This document shows, piece after piece, positions 61,296 to 64,000 of a stretch of 64,000 bases of DNA. The notes under the pieces were generated by a model. It searched no databases, was not told where the DNA came from, and was given only the letters and a program-made list of their open reading frames with translations. The stretch's first letter is position 1; each line of letters begins with the position of its first letter. Origin of the DNA: Mediterranea massiliensis (GTDB taxonomy: Bacteria; Bacteroidota; Bacteroidia; Bacteroidales; Bacteroidaceae); the NCBI RefSeq assembly GCF_900128475.1, contig NZ_LT635837.1, forward strand, positions 259,328-323,327, read 5' to 3'. The translations under genes were made by a program, and so were the position numbers.

Positions 61296-63152
61296 ATGAA
61301 AACAGCGATTCTCCTCATATCCGAAAAAGGTCTGGGCATAGCCCGGCAGCTTGTACGCGAATTTCCGCAGACAACCCTCGTCAGCACCACGGTGCAGGCG
61401 GACGACTGCCAGTCGGTAAGCAGCTACGACCTGTTCTTGAAAGAACATTTCCACCGCTTCGATGCCTTCCTCTTCATCGGAGCCATGGGCATCTGCGTAC
61501 GCAGCATCGCCCCCTATATCCAGGACAAGCATACCGACCCCGCCGTGGTCTGCATCGACAGCACCGGCCGCTACGTCATCCCCGTGCTCTCGGGACACAT
61601 CGGTGGAGCCAACGAACTGGCACAAGACGTGGCCGGGGCCCTGGGAGCCGAAGCCGTAGTCACCACGCAAAGCGACCGCACCGGTCTGTGGGCGCTCGAC
61701 ACGCTGGGCCAGCCGAACGGCTGGACCTGCCTGCCCGCCGACGCTGCGGGGCGTCCCCTGCCGCCGACTGAAGAGAGTCACCGCGCCCTGAACCGCCTCA
61801 TCGGCCTGTTCGTCAAGCAGGTGCCTACCCTGCTCTACATCGGTGCGCGCGTGCCGGGCGTGGAACAACTGGAACGGACCTGCCCGCCACACGTCACCCT
61901 CCGCTACGGCCGCTTCGAGGACATCGACCTGAAACCCTACGAACTGCTGCTGCTCCTGACGCCCTTCCTCCACGACACGGCCGGAGTACCCGCCCTCTAC
62001 TACATTCCCCGGGTACTCCATGCAGGCATCGGCCTGGCCCACGAAGCCGGCCCCACCGACGAAATCATCGCCCGCCTGAACGATACCCTCCTGGAACATC
62101 GCCTCCAGCCGGCGGCCATTGCCGACTACGCCACCATCTGCGAAAAGCGCGAAGAGCCCGTGGTCAAGCAACTCCAGACCCGTCAGACCGTACACTTCTA
62201 TACAGCCGACGAGCTGAAGACCGTCGACGTACCTACCCCGAGCGAAGTGGTGCAGAAGCACATGGGCACTCCCAGCGTCAGCGAGGCAGCCGCCCTGCTG
62301 GCCTCAGACGGCGGACGGCTGGTACTGGACAAGCAGAAAGGCAGCAACTATACGCTGGCCGTAGCCATCGACCCGGGCGTACTGACCGACCACGGCCACA
62401 TCGAGATTGTGGGAGCCGGACCGGGCGACCCCGACCTGATATCGGTACGCGGACGGCAGATGCTGGAGAAGGCCGACCTGATACTCTACGCCGGCAGCCT
62501 GGTGCCCCGCGAGCTGACCCACTGTGCCAAGCCCGGCGCCACGGTACGCAGCTCCGCCTCAATGAACCTGGAGGAACAGTTTGCCCTGATGAAGGAATTC
62601 TACGACCGCGGGCAGTTCATCGTCCGCCTGCACACGGGTGACCCCTGCATCTACGGGGCCATCCAGGAGCAGATGAACTACTTCGACCGCTACGGCATGA
62701 GCTACCACATCACGCCGGGCATCTCGTCCTTCCAGGCCGCCGCCGCTGCCCTGAAGTCGCAGTTCACCATCCCCGAGAAGGTTCAGAGCATCATCCTGAC
62801 CCGCGGCGAGGGACGCACCTCCATGCCTCCGCGCGAGAAGCTGCACCTCCTGGCCCGTTCGCAGAGCACCATGTGTATCTTCCTCAGTGCAGGCATCGTA
62901 GACCAGGTACAGGCCGAACTGCTGCAGGAGTATCCCGAAGACACGCCCGTGGCCGCCTGCTACCACCTGACGTGGAAGGACGAACGCATCTACCGCGGCG
63001 TACTGAAGGACCTTGCCAGCATCGTGAAGGACAACCACCTGACGCTGACCACCATGATTGTGGTGGGCGAAGCCATCGACAACCGTCAGGGCCTCTCGCG
63101 CCTGTATGCCCACGAGTTTGCCCACCTGTACCGCAACGCCACCGACCATTGA
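61296..63152 (+). CDS. cbiG-cobM: Fused cobalt-precorrin-5A hydrolase / precorrin-4 C11-methyltransferase (CbiG-CobM)
   Basis: 618 residues. CbiG (about 1-350): GAMGICVRSIAPYIQDKHTD, VIPVLSGHIGGANELAQDVA, and the C-terminal CbiG region VLHAGIGLAHEAGPTDEIIA. CobM/CbiF (about 365-618): HIEIVGAGPGDPDLISVRGR, LHTGDPCIYGAIQEQMNYFD and TPGISSFQAAAAAL. CbiG opens the lactone ring in the anaerobic route, so this supports early cobalt insertion. It starts 21 bp after cbiET and is followed 27 bp later by the cobK-cbiD fusion. Confidence 0.93.
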   Translation: MKTAILLISEKGLGIARQLVREFPQTTLVSTTVQADDCQSVSSYDLFLKEHFHRFDAFLFIGAMGICVRSIAPYIQDKHTDPAVVCIDSTGRYVIPVLSGHIGGANELAQDVAGALGAEAVVTTQSDRTGLWALDTLGQPNGWTCLPADAAGRPLPPTEESHRALNRLIGLFVKQVPTLLYIGARVPGVEQLERTCPPHVTLRYGRFEDIDLKPYELLLLLTPFLHDTAGVPALYYIPRVLHAGIGLAHEAGPTDEIIARLNDTLLEHRLQPAAIADYATICEKREEPVVKQLQTRQTVHFYTADELKTVDVPTPSEVVQKHMGTPSVSEAAALLASDGGRLVLDKQKGSNYTLAVAIDPGVLTDHGHIEIVGAGPGDPDLISVRGRQMLEKADLILYAGSLVPRELTHCAKPGATVRSSASMNLEEQFALMKEFYDRGQFIVRLHTGDPCIYGAIQEQMNYFDRYGMSYHITPGISSFQAAAAALKSQFTIPEKVQSIILTRGEGRTSMPPREKLHLLARSQSTMCIFLSAGIVDQVQAELLQEYPEDTPVAACYHLTWKDERIYRGVLKDLASIVKDNHLTLTTMIVVGEAIDNRQGLSRLYAHEFAHLYRNATDH

Positions 63153-63179
63153 CCGTTTCATCCCTAACCAGACACCCGT

Positions 63180-64000
63180 ATGATTCTTATCTTAGGAGGA
63201 ACTACCGAAGGCCGGACAGCGGCCAAAACACTGGAAGAGGCCGGACAGCCCTTCTACTACTCCACCCGCGGCGACGAGCAGGAGGTGACCCTGCACCACG
63301 GCATCCGGCTGCAGGGCGGCATGGATGCCGCAGCCTTGGCCGACTTCTGCCGCCAGCACGACATCCGGCTGCTGGTGGACGCCGCACATCCCTTTGCCGC
63401 ACAGCTGCATCAGAATGTGGCCGAAGCCGCTGCACGCCTGTCCCTGCCGGTCGTCCGCTTCGAACGCCTCTACCCGCCCCGCGAAGCCTGCCCCGTGGAA
63501 TGGGTGGACAGCTACCCCGAAGCCATGGAGCAGATACGGCAAAGTCATCCGTCCTCCTTCCTGGCCCTGACCGGCGTACAGAGCATCGAAAAACTGGCTC
63601 CGCTGTGGCAGGACGCCGACTTCCCCTGCTACTTCCGCATCCTGGACCGCGACAGCTCGCGCCGCCTGGCCGACCGCCAGCGATTTCCCCGCGAACGCCT
63701 CCTGTACTACCACGAAGGTGAAGACGAGCGGCAACTGCTGGAACAGCTTCGCCCGGACATTATCCTGTTGAAAGAAAGCGGATTGTCAGGGGGATTTAAA
63801 GAAAAGATCGACGCAGCCGCCTCGCTCGGCATCCGGGTACTGGCCCTGCGCCGACCGCCGCTGCCAGCCTCCTTCATCACCGTGACAGGCGAACACGGAC
63901 TCCGCCGGAAGGTGGAACAGCTGCTGCCCGACTTCTATGCACAGCACACGGGGTTGACGACCGGCACCTGTGCCACCGCCGCTTCCGTGGCCGCCACGTG
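63180..64000 (+). CDS. cobK-cbiD: Fused precorrin-6A reductase / cobalt-precorrin-5B C1-methyltransferase (CobK-CbiD), cut at the right edge
   Basis: 273 residues visible. The first about 255 are CobK/CbiJ: ILILGGTTEGRTAAKTLEEA (NADPH-binding), LLVDAAHPFAAQLHQN, VRFER and LKESGLSGGFKEK. The reading frame then continues without a stop into LTTGTCATAASVAA, which is the characteristic N-terminus of CbiD (TTGTCAAAA-like). The gene therefore encodes a CobK-CbiD fusion and continues past the window. It starts 27 bp after cbiG-cobM. Confidence 0.9.
   Translation, partial: MILILGGTTEGRTAAKTLEEAGQPFYYSTRGDEQEVTLHHGIRLQGGMDAAALADFCRQHDIRLLVDAAHPFAAQLHQNVAEAAARLSLPVVRFERLYPPREACPVEWVDSYPEAMEQIRQSHPSSFLALTGVQSIEKLAPLWQDADFPCYFRILDRDSSRRLADRQRFPRERLLYYHEGEDERQLLEQLRPDIILLKESGLSGGFKEKIDAAASLGIRVLALRRPPLPASFITVTGEHGLRRKVEQLLPDFYAQHTGLTTGTCATAASVAAT

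Overview
The window looks like a chromosomal segment of a gut-type Bacteroidota, most likely Bacteroidaceae. Evidence: upstream regions repeatedly carry the phylum-specific -7 box TAnnTTTG, in three places with a TTTG -33 box 19-20 bp upstream (about 1214-1244, 35925-35955, 45132-45163). It also has a BioB-BioA fusion, NigD-like and DUF4374-type lipoproteins, CarboxypepD_reg outer-membrane barrels, an ECF sigma factor next to a dual-membrane-spanning anti-sigma factor, and an NtrC-type regulator with GAFTDA in place of GAFTGA. Most coding DNA is GC-rich; 3.3-6.9 kb and the insertion sequence at 30.9-31.9 kb are visibly more AT-rich. The species cannot be named from this sequence.

Layout. 0-3.3 kb: 3' part of a nucleotidyltransferase, a small DUF6078-like protein, and an IdeS/Mac-type cysteine protease lipoprotein. 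3.3-6.8 kb: AT-richer block with a LuxR-type regulator, a small hypothetical gene and an outer-membrane beta-barrel receptor. 7.0-16.1 kb: central C1/fermentation genes (pflB, pflA, fhs) around an envelope-signalling set (ECF sigma, trans-envelope anti-sigma, NigD-like lipoprotein), then a MATE exporter. 16.1-25.5 kb: Crp-family regulator, a MacB/LolD-like ABC ATPase, FtsX/MacB permease, a lipoprotein and an NtrC-type response regulator/histidine kinase pair. 25.6-30.8 kb: serine hydrolase, retropepsin-like protease, beta-barrel receptor and CAT-like acetyltransferase. 30.9-31.9 kb: intact IS982-family element. 32.0-35.8 kb: a second two-component system, a secreted hypothetical protein and an RmlD-like reductase. 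35.9-41.8 kb: biotin operon bioBA-bioF-bioG-bioC-bioD. 41.8-46.1 kb: glycosyltransferase, HD hydrolase, a membrane protein fused to a cytidylate-kinase-like domain, and an AraC regulator. 46.1-52.8 kb: RND tripartite efflux operon with a divergent AraC regulator. 52.8-64.0 kb: a cobalamin riboswitch followed by a BtuB-like receptor, DUF4374 lipoprotein, exported CbiK-like chelatase, an acetyltransferase, and fused corrin-ring genes (cobJ-cbiC, cbiE-cbiT, cbiG-cobM, cobK-cbiD) running off the right end.

How the genes work together. PflB makes formate, which Fhs can charge onto tetrahydrofolate. The biotin cluster has both ends of the pimeloyl-ACP route (BioC and BioG) and all late steps. The B12 region couples corrinoid uptake under a riboswitch with anaerobic-type corrin synthesis. 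Three regulator/effector sets (ECF/anti-sigma, NtrC/HK with ABC, AraC/RND) point to envelope surveillance.

The most unusual structural signal is a set of four intergenic arrays, each of about four 22-bp units in strict register, lying mostly just after stop codons. Two arrays share a palindromic unit (AGTACTT-N6-AAGTACT); the other two have different sequences but the same period and size. No tRNA, rRNA or CRISPR array was seen.
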